Numbered from the stretch's first letter, positions 1 to 9,683 are shown. The stretch is DNA of 58,086 bases from Bacteroidales bacterium UBA2800 (GCA_002351925.1 DEHM01000024.1:52572-110657); one strand, 5' to 3'. The notes: generated by a model not told the origin, from the sequence alone. Numbers and translations are program-made.

Positions 1-2304
1 CGTATGGCGCAGCCCTGGGCAATGCGTTATTGCCTGGTGGACGGTCAAGGTAACTTCGGTTCGGTGGACGGTGACAGTCCGGCCGCTATGCGTTATACGG
101 AGGCCCGTCTGAGCAAACTGGCCGAGGAGATGCTGCGCGATATCGACAAGGATACCGTGGATATGCAGTTGAACTTCGACGACAGCTTGCGTGAGCCGGT
201 GGTGTTGCCGTGTCGTTTTCCGAACCTGCTGGTGAACGGCGCAAGCGGTATTGCCGTAGGTATGGCGACCAACATGCCGACGCATAACCTGGGTGAAGTG
301 ATTGACGGTTGCTGCGCTTATGTGAACAATATCAAGGCACGTATGCACGACGCCAACGTAGAGGAGATCACCGTAGAGGACCTGATGGAGTTTGTGAAAG
401 CTCCGGATTTCCCGACAGGCGGTACGATATACGGCTATCAAGGCGTGAAAGACGCGTATGAGACCGGTCGTGGACGCGTGGTGATTCGTTCGAATGCCGA
501 CATCGAGACCGACGACAACGGTAGAGAGCGTATTGTGATCACCGAACTGCCGTACGGCGTAGTGAAGAACGAACTGGTGAAGGCGATTGCGGAGTTGGCC
601 AACGACAAGAAGATTGAAGGTATCTCCGACATACAAGATCACTCGAAACGCGATATCCGTATCGTGATTGACGTGAAGCGTGACGCTAATGCCCAGGTTG
701 TGCTGAACAAACTGTATAAGTTCACGGCGCTGCAGTCGAGCTTTGCGGTGAACAGTATTGCGCTGGTGAAAGGCCGCCCGATGCTGCTGAACCTGAAGCA
801 GCTGATCGGTAACTTCATCGAGCACCGTATGGACGTTGTGACGCGTCGTACGAAGTTTGAGCTGAAGAAAGCCGAGGAGAAAGCCCATATTTTGGAGGGC
901 TTGATTATCGCGGTGGACAACATCGACGAGGTGGTTCGTATCATCCGCGCGAGTCGTACTCCGGCTGACGCTCAGGCGAATCTGGAGGCACGCTTTAACC
1001 TGGATAACCTACAGTCGAAAGCGATCGTGGATATGCGTCTGAGTGCATTGACCGGTCTGCGTATCGACGAATTGAAGAACGAGTATGCCGAGATAGAGAA
1101 ATTGATTGCGCACCTGAATGAGTTGCTCAATAACGAAGAGATGCGTTATGACCTTATCAACACGGAACTCGTAGAGATAAAAGACAAATACGCGGATGAG
1201 CGCCGCACGCAGATCGTGAAGATGGCTACGGAGTTCAACCCGGAGGATATGTATGCCGACGACGATATGGTGATTACCATCTCGCACCTGGGCTATATTA
1301 AGCGTACTCCGCTGGCAGACTTCCGTCAGCAGACACGTGGCGGTATCGGTTCGAAGGCCGGCAGTGCGCGTGATCAGGACTTTATCGAGTATGTTCACCA
1401 GGCAAGTATGCACTCGACGATGATGTTCTTCACGGAGATGGGTCGTCTGTACTGGCTGAAGGTATATGACCTGCCGGAAGGCAACAAGCAGTCGAAAGGC
1501 CGTGCGATACAGAACATGATCAACCTGCAGAAGGGCGATAAGGTGCGCACGTGTATCAACGTGAAGGGCCTGGACGACAAAGAGTACGTTGAGAACCACT
1601 ACCTGATCTTCGTGACCAAGAACGGTCTGATGAAGAAGACGACGCTGGAGGCCTACAGCCGTCCGCGTGCGAACGGTATCATCGCGTTGGGTCTGCGTGA
1701 AGGCGACGAGCTGATTGGCGTGACGCTGACCGACGGACAGAGCGAAATGCTCGTGGCTTCGTACAACGGTAAAGTATGCCGTTTCAATGAAGGCGGAGTT
1801 CGTCCGATGGGCCGTGGCGCTACCGGTGTGAAAGCAATAACTTTGGAAAATGATGAGCAAGATCGCGTGATTGGCACGGTTTGTGTAGAGAAGGGTACAG
1901 AGAAGACTATTCTCGTCATCTCGGAGAACGGTTTCGGAAAGCGTACGCCGGTGGACGACGAGGAAGGCAACCCGATCTATCGTGTGACGAACCGTGGCGG
2001 TAAGGGTGTGAAGACCATCGAGATTACCGAGAAGACGGGTCAGCTGATAGGCATCCACGCCGTGACCGACGAAGATGACCTGATGCTGATGACCAAGTCT
2101 GGAACCGCTATCCGCATGGATATCTCGACCATCCGTCAGACGGGCCGCGCAGCACAAGGTGTGAAACTCATCGAGCTGCAGAAACGTAATGACACCCTCG
2201 TGAGCGGCTGCATCGTTCCGAAGGAGGAAGAAGGGAATGGTGATGCTTCGCTTAACGAAGAGAATGAGGCAAACGAAGTAAATAATAACGAGACAAACGA
2301 ATAA
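1..2304 (+). CDS. gyrA: DNA gyrase subunit A (5' end outside window)
   Basis: Breakage-reunion subunit of DNA gyrase, which introduces negative supercoils using ATP hydrolysed by GyrB. The frame is open from base 1 and matches GyrA from about residue 90 of the E. coli protein, so some 90 N-terminal residues are missing. The catalytic tyrosine is in AAMRYTEARL (codon 94-96). The C-terminal beta-pinwheel begins after about base 1260. The GyrA box, normally QRRGGKG, reads QTRGGIG at 1330-1350, which argues for gyrase over topoisomerase IV although the usual Lys is Ile. The protein ends in an Asn/Glu-rich acidic tail. The next gene starts 3 nt after the stop. Estimated full length is about 857 residues, normal for Bacteroidales GyrA. 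Confidence 0.97.
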   Translation, partial: RMAQPWAMRYCLVDGQGNFGSVDGDSPAAMRYTEARLSKLAEEMLRDIDKDTVDMQLNFDDSLREPVVLPCRFPNLLVNGASGIAVGMATNMPTHNLGEVIDGCCAYVNNIKARMHDANVEEITVEDLMEFVKAPDFPTGGTIYGYQGVKDAYETGRGRVVIRSNADIETDDNGRERIVITELPYGVVKNELVKAIAELANDKKIEGISDIQDHSKRDIRIVIDVKRDANAQVVLNKLYKFTALQSSFAVNSIALVKGRPMLLNLKQLIGNFIEHRMDVVTRRTKFELKKAEEKAHILEGLIIAVDNIDEVVRIIRASRTPADAQANLEARFNLDNLQSKAIVDMRLSALTGLRIDELKNEYAEIEKLIAHLNELLNNEEMRYDLINTELVEIKDKYADERRTQIVKMATEFNPEDMYADDDMVITISHLGYIKRTPLADFRQQTRGGIGSKAGSARDQDFIEYVHQASMHSTMMFFTEMGRLYWLKVYDLPEGNKQSKGRAIQNMINLQKGDKVRTCINVKGLDDKEYVENHYLIFVTKNGLMKKTTLEAYSRPRANGIIALGLREGDELIGVTLTDGQSEMLVASYNGKVCRFNEGGVRPMGRGATGVKAITLENDEQDRVIGTVCVEKGTEKTILVISENGFGKRTPVDDEEGNPIYRVTNRGGKGVKTIEITEKTGQLIGIHAVTDEDDLMLMTKSGTAIRMDISTIRQTGRAAQGVKLIELQKRNDTLVSGCIVPKEEEGNGDASLNEENEANEVNNNETNE

Positions 2305-2307
2305 ATT

Positions 2308-3549
2308 ATGAAAAAGAGTTTGATTTTGGCAGTATTGGTACTCATGAGTGCCGGCTGCATGGCACAAAAGAATCCGCTGGTAAAGAAAGCGAAAAGTCTG
2401 AGTAACTCTGAGACCCCGAATTTCCGTGAGGCACGTGACCTGATGGAAGAGGCGCTGGCTCAGGAGCCGACGGCTGAGAACTACTACTGGGCCGGCATGA
2501 TCGGTTACCGTGAGGTTCAACGCGAGAACTACAACCAGATGATGGGACAGGGCTACAACAAAGCCGCTGCCGGTCAGGCCGTTGAGGAGAGTTATAAATA
2601 CTGGCTCAAGGCAGACGAGTTGGCTCAGGTGCTGACGACCGACAAGAAAGGCAATCAGGTGCCCACCGATCCGAAGATGCGTGGTAAACTGGCCAAGATG
2701 ATGCTGGAGTACTACCAGAACCTGGAGCTGGTGAAATACGGTATCTACCTGAACGAGCAGAACTACTACGACGAAGCTTACCGTGCATTCAAGATGCATA
2801 TCGAGATTCCGGAGCTGGCTATGATGCAAGACCCGAAACTGCAGAAAGACATGCCGCGTGACACAACTTATATTCAGTATAAGTACTATGCCGCTATCTT
2901 TGCAGTACAGAGCGAGTTGCACCCCGAGGCTATCGTGCTGCTGGAGCAACTGAAAGACGGCGATCATGAGGCTGTTTCAGTCAACCAGTTCCTCTATCAG
3001 GAGTATGTGGCTATGAAGGATACGGTGAAGTTCATCGAGACGCTGAAGAACGCTATTGCTCGCTTCCCCAATGAGCCTTGGTTCTTGCAGAACCTGATCA
3101 ACTACTACATCTTCTCTGGTCAGGAGCAGACGGCTATCGACTATCTGGCTACCGCTATTGCCAATGAGCCGAACGTAGCTCAGTACTACCTGATTCGCGG
3201 TAACCTGAACGAGAACCAGAAGCACTATGAGGCTGCTCTTGCCGATTTTGATGCAGCGCTGGCTATCGATCCGAAGTTGGCAGACGCTGAGGCCGGTAAA
3301 GGTCGCGTGTTCTACAACCAGGCCGTGAAGATGAACGAGGACGCTGCTATGATCAGCGACAACAAGGCTTACAAGAAAGCCCTGGAGGAGATGAACGAAG
3401 TGTTCCGTCAGTCGTTGCCGTTCTTCGAGAAAGCACATGAGCTCAATCCGGAGGATCGCACGTACATCCAGACGCTGAAGGGATTGTACTATCGCTTCAA
3501 CATGGAAGATAAGTACAACGAGATGAACGCGAAACTGCAGAACCTCTAA
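2308..3549 (+). CDS. Secreted tetratricopeptide-repeat protein
   Basis: A 413-residue protein with an N-terminal signal peptide (MKKSLILAVLVLMSAGCMAQ); the Cys in SAGC could make it a lipoprotein, though the surrounding lipobox is imperfect. The rest is helical and TPR-like, clearest near residues 230-330 (for example AQYYLIRGNLNENQKHYEAA). TPR arrays usually mediate protein-protein contacts, here presumably in the periplasm or at the outer membrane. It begins 3 nt after gyrA and its stop overlaps the ruvX start (TAATG), so it is translated as part of the gyrA run. The precise role is unknown. Confidence 0.85.
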   Translation: MKKSLILAVLVLMSAGCMAQKNPLVKKAKSLSNSETPNFREARDLMEEALAQEPTAENYYWAGMIGYREVQRENYNQMMGQGYNKAAAGQAVEESYKYWLKADELAQVLTTDKKGNQVPTDPKMRGKLAKMMLEYYQNLELVKYGIYLNEQNYYDEAYRAFKMHIEIPELAMMQDPKLQKDMPRDTTYIQYKYYAAIFAVQSELHPEAIVLLEQLKDGDHEAVSVNQFLYQEYVAMKDTVKFIETLKNAIARFPNEPWFLQNLINYYIFSGQEQTAIDYLATAIANEPNVAQYYLIRGNLNENQKHYEAALADFDAALAIDPKLADAEAGKGRVFYNQAVKMNEDAAMISDNKAYKKALEEMNEVFRQSLPFFEKAHELNPEDRTYIQTLKGLYYRFNMEDKYNEMNAKLQNL

Positions 3550-3962
3550 TGGGTCGTATTCTCGCAATAGACTACGGTCGTAAACGCACAGGATTAGCCG
3601 TTACGGATATACTCCGCATAACGGCTAATCCGTTGCTTACGATTGAGACGAGCGAGTTGATGGACTGGCTGGCCGATTATCTCAGGAAAGAACCCGTAGA
3701 CGAGGTGGTTATCGGTCATCCGACACAGATGAACGGCGAAGAGTCGGAGAGCATGAACTATATCCGGCCCTTCATGGGAAACTTCCGTAAACAGTTTCCC
3801 GACACACCTATAACTATGTATGACGAGCGCTTCACCTCGGTGTTGGCGCACAGGGCGATGATTGATGGGGGAATGAAGAAAAAAGCAAGACAAGACAAGG
3901 CGGCGGTGGACAAGATAGCCGCGTGTATTATACTGGAGGGCTACATGGATAGCCTGCGATGA
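3549..3962 (+). CDS. ruvX: YqgF/RuvX family RNase H-fold nuclease
   Basis: A 137-residue member of the YqgF family, essential in many bacteria and implicated in pre-16S rRNA 5' end processing; also called a putative Holliday junction resolvase. The RNase H-like motifs are present: AIDYGRKRTG near the start (first acidic residue), VIGHP, the DERFTS segment and the C-terminal AVDKIAA acidic site. The ATG overlaps the stop of the TPR gene by one base, and def follows after 7 nt. Length is normal for the family. Confidence 0.93.
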   Translation: MGRILAIDYGRKRTGLAVTDILRITANPLLTIETSELMDWLADYLRKEPVDEVVIGHPTQMNGEESESMNYIRPFMGNFRKQFPDTPITMYDERFTSVLAHRAMIDGGMKKKARQDKAAVDKIAACIILEGYMDSLR

Positions 3963-3969
3963 AGAGAAT

Positions 3970-4518
3970 ATGATACTTCCTATATATTTGTATGGTCAGC
4001 CCGTACTGAGAAAAGAGGCTGAAGAGATAGAGAACACGCCGGAACTGAAGCAGTTGATTGCCGACATGTATGAGACGCTGACTCAGGCGGAAGGCTGCGG
4101 CTTGGCAGCTCCGCAGGTGGGTAAGCCGTGGCGTCTGTTTGTGGTGGACGGCACCGAGTTGGCGGAAGATTATCCGGAGTGCAAGGGATTTAAACGTGCG
4201 TTTATCAATCCAGAATTGATAGAGGAGAGTGAGGCGACTTGCACGTACAGCGAGGGGTGTCTGTCGTTGCCCGGTATCAGCGAGAATGTAGTAAGGCCGG
4301 AGACGATTGTGCTGCGTTATCTGGATGAAGATTTCCGTGAACACGAAGAGACCTTTACGGGTTTTCAGGCGCGTATCATTCTGCATGAATACGATCATCT
4401 GGAGGGGCATGTGTTTACCGACCGTATATCGCCTATCCGCAAGACCTTTGTGCGCAACAAATTGTCGGCTATTGCTAAAGGCAAGACCGGCGCGCGGTAT
4501 AAATACAAGAGGAATTAG
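3970..4518 (+). CDS. def: Peptide deformylase
   Basis: Removes the formyl group from the N-terminal methionine of nascent proteins; a cytosolic metalloenzyme. All three signature motifs are present: GCGLAAPQVG with the substrate-binding Gln, EGCLSLP with the metal-binding Cys, and HEYDHLEG with two metal-binding His and the catalytic Glu. At 182 residues it is normal for the bacterial enzyme. It lies 7 nt after ruvX. The gap to mntP holds a short tandem repeat (4514-4536). Confidence 0.96.
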   Translation: MILPIYLYGQPVLRKEAEEIENTPELKQLIADMYETLTQAEGCGLAAPQVGKPWRLFVVDGTELAEDYPECKGFKRAFINPELIEESEATCTYSEGCLSLPGISENVVRPETIVLRYLDEDFREHEETFTGFQARIILHEYDHLEGHVFTDRISPIRKTFVRNKLSAIAKGKTGARYKYKRN

Positions 4519-4536
4519 AGGATTAGAGTATAGAGG
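4514..4536 (+). repeat. Short tandem repeat directly before the mntP start
   Basis: Two octamers and a heptamer, ATTAGAGG, ATTAGAGT and ATAGAGG, fill the space from the def stop region to the mntP ATG with no base left over. Similar junction repeats occur at 50128-50159, 51875-51895, 55429-55463 and 30040-30072. Confidence 0.6.
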
Positions 4537-5091
4537 ATGGATTGGGTTAATGTCATAGTGATGGGTGTCGGGCTGGCGATGGATTGCTGTGCGGTGTCTG
4601 CCGTACAAGGGCTGAACCAACATACGTGGCATCCGCGTGCGTTATTGATGGCGCTTATCTTCGGCTGTTTTCACATGGGCATGCCCATTATCGGCTACTA
4701 TGCCGGTACGCTCTTTGTGGATTTTGTGCGAGTATATGCCCCGTGGATAGCGTTGGGGTTGCTGGGATTCCTGGGCGCGAAGATGATCTGGGAATCGCTG
4801 CATGAAGATAAGGAGATGGAGAAGACGGCTAACTGGCATATGACGAACCTACTGTTGCTGGCTATAGCTACGAGTGTGGACGTGTTGGCAACCGGATTGC
4901 TGTTTGTGCCTTATCCGGAATGGCTCTATCCGTCTGTGCTGACGATAGGCACTATTACGGCCCTTTTCTCGCTGGGCGGCTATCTGCTTGGTGTGTTTGT
5001 GGGTAAACTGAGGCTGAACATGGAAATGGTGGGCGGCTTGGTTTTGATTGCGCTGGGCGTTAAGATTTGTTTGGAGGGTATATGTTTCTGA
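4537..5091 (+). CDS. mntP: Manganese efflux pump MntP (DUF204)
   Basis: A 184-residue, very hydrophobic protein with about six membrane helices, matching the MntP family that exports Mn2+ from the cytoplasm. The N-terminal motif GLAMDCCAVS matches the family's GLAMDAFAVS including the conserved Asp, and the second half holds the paired motif ATSVDVLATG. The variant CC after the Asp is unusual. It overlaps the DUF3109 gene at its 3' end. No yybP-ykoY (Mn) riboswitch is visible upstream, which fits expression from the gyrA run. Confidence 0.88.
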   Translation: MDWVNVIVMGVGLAMDCCAVSAVQGLNQHTWHPRALLMALIFGCFHMGMPIIGYYAGTLFVDFVRVYAPWIALGLLGFLGAKMIWESLHEDKEMEKTANWHMTNLLLLAIATSVDVLATGLLFVPYPEWLYPSVLTIGTITALFSLGGYLLGVFVGKLRLNMEMVGGLVLIALGVKICLEGICF

Positions 5092-5666
5092 TACAGAACA
5101 CATTGGTTAGCCTGGACGTGCTCGAGAAAGAGTTCTGTTGCGACCTCGACACCTGTCGCGGTTGTTGCTGTATAGAAGGAGATGCCGGTGCGCCACTGAC
5201 GGCAGACGAGGAGGAGAAGATACAGAGTATCTTACCCGTGTTGCTGCCCGACATGACCAAGGAGGCAAAGGCCGTAGTAGAGGCGCAAGGAATAGCTTAT
5301 AACGACCCTTCGGGCGAACGCGTCACTTCGATTGTGAATGACAAAGATTGTGTGTTTGCCCGTACTGATCATAACGGCTGGTGTTATTGCCTGATAGAGA
5401 AAGCCCATCATGCAGGTAAGATTGATTTTAAGAAACCGATCTCTTGTCATCTGTATCCCATACGTCTCACACAGGTAGGAGAATACACGGGCGTGGAATA
5501 CCATCGCTGGGACATCTGTCATTGTGCACGGGTGCTTGGCAAGAAACAACATTTGCCGCTTTATCGTTTTCTGAAAGAGCCGCTGATAAGGCGTTTTGGA
5601 GAGGATTGGTATAACGAACTGGAACTAACCGCCACAGAGTGGAAAAAACAATGCGCGCAGAAATAA
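5082..5666 (+). CDS. DUF3109 family cysteine-rich protein
   Basis: A 194-residue protein of the DUF3109 family, common in Bacteroidota and of unknown biochemical role. It is rich in clustered cysteines: EFCCDLDTCRGCCC near residues 18-30, then DCVF, WCYCL, SCHLYP and DICHC. This pattern suggests bound metal or an Fe-S cluster (inference). I chose the ATG at 5082, which overlaps the end of mntP by 10 nt; an in-frame TTG at 5067 would add five residues. The 3' end overlaps the cinA start by 16 nt. Confidence 0.8.
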   Translation: MFLIQNTLVSLDVLEKEFCCDLDTCRGCCCIEGDAGAPLTADEEEKIQSILPVLLPDMTKEAKAVVEAQGIAYNDPSGERVTSIVNDKDCVFARTDHNGWCYCLIEKAHHAGKIDFKKPISCHLYPIRLTQVGEYTGVEYHRWDICHCARVLGKKQHLPLYRFLKEPLIRRFGEDWYNELELTATEWKKQCAQK

Positions 5667-6913
5667 TTACCATAGGAGACGAGTTGTTGATTGGCCAGGT
5701 GGTGGATACGAACTCCGCCTGGATGGCCGAGCGACTGAATGAGCAGGGTATAGAACTCTATCAGATTACCTCCGTTCACGATGAGCGAGCGCATATCATT
5801 ACGGCGCTTGATGAGGCTTTCGGTCGGGCGGATATTATATTGACAACCGGTGGACTTGGTCCTACGAAGGACGATATCACCAAACAGGTGTTGTGCGACT
5901 ATTTCGATACGTACCTTATTGAAGACCCGCACGTGCGTGCACATATTTTAGAACTCTACAAAGACCGTCCGGATGTGCTGAATCGCCTAACGGCGACACA
6001 ATGGATGGTACCTCAATGCGCGGAGATACTGGAGAACAGAGTAGGGAGTGCACCGCTGATGGTTTTTCATCGTAGCGAGAAACTGCTGGTCACGATGCCC
6101 GGTGTGCCGTATGAGATGAAGATTGCCATGGAGGAGCAAGTGCTGCCGTATATTAATGAACAAAGGACAAAAGACAATGGACAAAGGACGTCTATTATCC
6201 ATCGCACGCTGCAGGTAACGGGCATTGCGGAGTCGGCCCTGGCTATTGAGATAGAAGATTTTGAGAAATCGCTGCCCTCTTATGTCCACTTGGCCTATCT
6301 GCCGAAGGACGGTATTATTCGTCTACGTTTGTCCGGCTATGGAGAGGCCAGTGCGGAAGAGATGGACCGGCTGTTTGGTCATCTGAAAGACTGCGTGGCG
6401 CCACACCTGATTGCCGATACCGATGACCCTATTGAAGTATTGGTGGGCAATCGCCTGAAACAGATGGGGGCTACGATTGCTACGGCTGAGAGTTGTACGG
6501 GGGGCAAACTGGCCTCGTTGCTCAACCGCCATGCGGGTTCGTCTGCCTTCTATTGGGGCTCCATCATCAGCTATGACAACAGCGTGAAAGAACAGTTGTT
6601 GGGCGTGCCGGCAGAGATGATAAAATCGCACGGCGTGGTAAGCGAAGGGGTGGTGTGCCGGATGGCAAATGCGGTTCGCAGGCAAATCCATACCGATTAT
6701 GCCATAGCGACGAGCGGTATTGCAGGACCTACCGGGGGCAGTAAAGAGAAGCCTGTAGGCACCGTATGGATAGCATGGGCAACGCCACAGGGAACGACAG
6801 CCGAGTGCTTCCATTTAGGCAAACTGCGTGAACAAGTTACCGACCGTGCCTGCACCAAAGCACTGGTAGGTTTGTTGAAAATTCTGAATAACCATTCATC
6901 CATTTGCAAGTAA
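5651..6913 (+). CDS. cinA: CinA family protein
   Basis: A 420-residue two-domain CinA. The N-terminal MoeA/MogA-like domain (COG1058) shows ITIGDELLIGQ and TTGGLGPTKDD; the C-terminal PncC-type domain, which in characterised homologues deamidates nicotinamide mononucleotide in NAD salvage, shows AESCTGGKLAS and TSGIAGPTGG. The ATG at 5651 gives the usual MRAEIITIGDE start and overlaps the preceding gene; a GTG four codons upstream is less likely. Between the domains, at 6161-6190, four heptamer repeats encode a low-complexity insert (RTKDNGQRT). The next gene overlaps the 3' end by 10 nt. Confidence 0.93.
   Translation: MRAEIITIGDELLIGQVVDTNSAWMAERLNEQGIELYQITSVHDERAHIITALDEAFGRADIILTTGGLGPTKDDITKQVLCDYFDTYLIEDPHVRAHILELYKDRPDVLNRLTATQWMVPQCAEILENRVGSAPLMVFHRSEKLLVTMPGVPYEMKIAMEEQVLPYINEQRTKDNGQRTSIIHRTLQVTGIAESALAIEIEDFEKSLPSYVHLAYLPKDGIIRLRLSGYGEASAEEMDRLFGHLKDCVAPHLIADTDDPIEVLVGNRLKQMGATIATAESCTGGKLASLLNRHAGSSAFYWGSIISYDNSVKEQLLGVPAEMIKSHGVVSEGVVCRMANAVRRQIHTDYAIATSGIAGPTGGSKEKPVGTVWIAWATPQGTTAECFHLGKLREQVTDRACTKALVGLLKILNNHSSICK
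6161..6190 (+). repeat. Heptamer tandem repeat inside cinA
   Basis: Units ACAAAGG, ACAAAAG, ACAATGG and ACAAAGG follow one another inside the reading frame, encoding a polar linker between LPYINEQ and IIHRTL. The same heptamer in the same sense orientation occurs within aroE (41612-41640). Confidence 0.7.
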
Positions 6914-8085
6914 TACTGTCCATATTATTCGCCGTTCTTCTGCCTTATACCGTCAATACGCCGGTAGGCGAGGAATACGGTCCGACACTAACGATTGATG
7001 ACCAGACGCTCTATTTCGTGGGGCTTAACCGTAGTGAACCGAATATAACGGAAGATATTTTTGTCTCGCATCGGGATAAGAAAACCGGCGAGTGGAGTAC
7101 TGCGCTTATGGTGCCCGGCTTAGGCAGTCCCTACCGCAATGAGGCGCCTACTTCTGTTTCGGGCGACGGTAAGACGATGTTGGTGTTTGTGGACGGACGC
7201 ATGTGTTTCTCTGTGCGCGGACCGAGCGGCTGGAGTGAACCACGTCCGTTGCCGCGTCATCTGCAACTAGGTAACTGGCAAGCGGACGCGATGATAACGG
7301 CAGACGGCAAGGCACTGCTCTTTGCCGCCAACTATCCCGCCGAAGGAGAGGAGAAACCGTCACTGAACATCTTTGTCTCCGAACGCACGGAGGAAGGATG
7401 GGGAATACCGTATTCAATCGGTTCGGCCATCAATACTGCCGGCATGGAGCGCTCGCCATTCTTGCATCCCGACATGAAAACGCTGTATTTCTCTTCGGAC
7501 AGAGAAGGCACGCTTGGCGATCTCGATGTATGGGTATCGCGTCGTTTGGCAGACACTTGCTGGAATTGTTGGTCAGAACCCGAGAATCTTGGTGATTCCA
7601 TCAATACTGCCGGGCGCGACTGTTGGTATAAGATTTCCGCAGACGGCAAGACTGCTTACTATGCGCAGAAAAATGGTCGCAGACACGATATCTATTGCGT
7701 GGAATTGCCCGAAGACAAGCGCCCTGAACCGATTACTGTCTTAACGGCAAATCAAGCTGTAGCAATCAATAATCTGCTCTTTGAGACTGCGAAAGCGACG
7801 ATTTTGCCTTCTTCGTTGCCGGAACTCAAGCGTATCGCGCAGTTTGTACAGACTTACGGTTATCGCGTGCGGCTCAGTGGCTATACGGATAATGTAGGCC
7901 AGCCCGAAGCCAATAAAGCGCTTTCGCAGGCACGCGCCGAGGCGGTTCGGCAACAGTTGGTTGACTATGGTTGTGATCCGGCTTCGATACAAGCCTTTGG
8001 CTATGGCGATACCCGTCCGGTAGCTACTAACGATACCGAAGAAGGCCGTCAACAAAACAGACGTGTAGAAATAACTATTCAATAA
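6904..8085 (+). CDS. PD40 beta-propeller / OmpA-domain secreted protein
   Basis: A 393-residue protein with a short signal sequence (ILSILFAVLLPYTV), then PD40 (WD40-like) repeats recognisable by segments such as TLYFVGLN, KALLFAAN, TLYFSSDREG and TAYYAQ, then a C-terminal OmpA-like peptidoglycan-binding domain (residues about 275-393) with GYTDNVGQPEANKALSQARA and RRVEI. Such proteins attach the outer membrane to peptidoglycan. The only plausible start is TTG at 6904, because an in-frame TAA lies at 6889 and no ATG precedes the signal sequence. It overlaps cinA by 10 nt. Confidence 0.85.
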   Translation: MQVILSILFAVLLPYTVNTPVGEEYGPTLTIDDQTLYFVGLNRSEPNITEDIFVSHRDKKTGEWSTALMVPGLGSPYRNEAPTSVSGDGKTMLVFVDGRMCFSVRGPSGWSEPRPLPRHLQLGNWQADAMITADGKALLFAANYPAEGEEKPSLNIFVSERTEEGWGIPYSIGSAINTAGMERSPFLHPDMKTLYFSSDREGTLGDLDVWVSRRLADTCWNCWSEPENLGDSINTAGRDCWYKISADGKTAYYAQKNGRRHDIYCVELPEDKRPEPITVLTANQAVAINNLLFETAKATILPSSLPELKRIAQFVQTYGYRVRLSGYTDNVGQPEANKALSQARAEAVRQQLVDYGCDPASIQAFGYGDTRPVATNDTEEGRQQNRRVEITIQ

Positions 8086-8096
8086 CATAAATGCAT

Positions 8097-9629
8097 ATGA
8101 AAAAACTTTCTTTTATTTTTGCGCTAAGCGCTCTGCTTTTTGTCAAAGGTAATGCGCAAGACCGCATTATGCTGATTGCAGACCCGCATGTATTACCGCA
8201 AACGATTATCACGGCTGATCCTAATTTCAGCACCAAGAACGAGAACGAGATTAAGATGTTCCGTTTGAGTGAGTCTATCTGGCATGCTTTAATGGACACG
8301 GCCATGGCTTATCGCCCGTCGTTGGTTTTGATTCCGGGAGACCTTAGCCGTAACGGTGAACCCGCTGCGTTAGATACGGTTGCTGCCGGCTTGGCACGTC
8401 TTGAGAATGCCGGTATACGTACTTTAGTCATTCCGGGCAACCATGACCTGCCGGATAATGTAGATTGGGATTCTCTGTTTGCCGGAACGTACGTTAATGC
8501 CGTGCGTGATGATGCTTCGTACTCTTATGCAGTATCGCCGTTAGAAGGTGTGACAGTCATTGGTATCGATGCGACAGACGGGAGTGCCGGAACGGGTGTG
8601 GTTCGACCGGCTACGAAGGATTTTATCTTGGCGCAGATAGATAGTGCGACGGCCAAAGGCAACACGATTATTGCCATGTGTCACTGGCAGATTCTGGAGA
8701 ACTTTGATAAACAGGGAGAACTTGAACCCGCTTGCCGTCTACAAGATGCAGACGCGTTCCGTGACACCCTTATGGCGCATGGAGTACATGTCGTGCTGAC
8801 CGGCCATTTTCATGTGAATGGAATCTCTACGTTCCGTGATACCACAGGCCTGACGAACGATTCGATTGTGGAGATATCAACCGGTTCGCCAATCACTTTC
8901 CCTTGTTCGTATCGTTGGCTGAACATCTCGGCAGATCGTACGACGCTGGAGGTGAAGACCGATTATATCACTTCGCTGGATACCATTGCCGATATGTATG
9001 CTTTCAGCCGCCAATGGGTAGAGGAACATGCTGTGAATCTGGTTCCGACGCTTGCCGTACGCGCATGGAATAAGGTGGATGCCAAGTGGGATACGAGCAT
9101 AGCACCACTATTGACGCAATTGGGTCTTGGCACTTGGGCGGCGAGCCTCAAGGCAACGTTGCCGAGCACGAATGAAGAACGTATTGATCTTACACAAAGA
9201 CATATGGGGGCCCCCATCGTTAACCTCTATGTATTCCATTCGGAAGCCAATGAGAACGAGCGACCGGAACTTGGTGAGCAGCTTGCTAATGCTGTTTATA
9301 CCGGTATGAAGAACCTGGTGGACGAAATGTTAAGTTCCAATATGATGATAAAAACCGTCTTCGGGCCGATTATAAGTCCGATGGCTGTTGCAATGGCAGA
9401 GGAACCTGTGCAGTCTATTGTAGAAGATATTACACAGCGGGTATCTGCGATGCATTCGGACCAAACGAATGACCTGCATCTGACCTTAAAGGTGAATGGT
9501 GAGAATCCGCATGAGGATATTGATGAGATCAGAGCAACTAATAAGGCTGTTAAGACGCTACATGACGGTCAGATTCTTATTCTCCGTGGAGACAAGACCT
9601 ACACGGTACAAGGCACAGAAATCAAATAA
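8097..9629 (+). CDS. Secreted calcineurin-like metallophosphoesterase
   Basis: A 510-residue phosphoesterase with a signal peptide (KKLSFIFALSALLFVKGNAQ). The metallophosphoesterase motifs appear in order: IADPH, PGDLSRNGE, PGNHD, MCHWQ and TGHFHVNG, covering the dinuclear metal ligands. After residue about 330 there is a longer helical region without a recognised domain. The C-terminus ends in a short tail, GQILILRGDKTYTVQGTEIK, that resembles the tails of the subtilase at 24404 and the galactanase at 44272. The ATG at 8097 is preferred over 8091. It is the last gene of the gyrA run. Substrate unknown. Confidence 0.85.
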   Translation: MKKLSFIFALSALLFVKGNAQDRIMLIADPHVLPQTIITADPNFSTKNENEIKMFRLSESIWHALMDTAMAYRPSLVLIPGDLSRNGEPAALDTVAAGLARLENAGIRTLVIPGNHDLPDNVDWDSLFAGTYVNAVRDDASYSYAVSPLEGVTVIGIDATDGSAGTGVVRPATKDFILAQIDSATAKGNTIIAMCHWQILENFDKQGELEPACRLQDADAFRDTLMAHGVHVVLTGHFHVNGISTFRDTTGLTNDSIVEISTGSPITFPCSYRWLNISADRTTLEVKTDYITSLDTIADMYAFSRQWVEEHAVNLVPTLAVRAWNKVDAKWDTSIAPLLTQLGLGTWAASLKATLPSTNEERIDLTQRHMGAPIVNLYVFHSEANENERPELGEQLANAVYTGMKNLVDEMLSSNMMIKTVFGPIISPMAVAMAEEPVQSIVEDITQRVSAMHSDQTNDLHLTLKVNGENPHEDIDEIRATNKAVKTLHDGQILILRGDKTYTVQGTEIK

Positions 9630-9655
9630 TTATAGACAAAATTGCATAAAAGTGG

Positions 9656-9683
9656 CATACGCTATTGCGTATGTCATTTTTTT
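9656..9683 (+). terminator. Intrinsic terminator after the phosphoesterase gene
   Basis: Perfect 7-bp stem CATACGC/GCGTATG with a TATT loop, followed by TCATTTTTTT. It ends the plus-strand gyrA run and overlaps the -33 element of the next promoter. Confidence 0.75.

Noticed and set aside
1009..2967. A 652-codon open frame antisense to gyrA and the TPR gene
   Set aside because: Low-complexity, His/Val/Leu-rich translation with no domain; the sense strand codes for unmistakable GyrA. Similar long antisense frames opposite serC/serA, gdhA, the fusion gene, the Na/Pi gene and the aminotransferase are by-products of codon bias.
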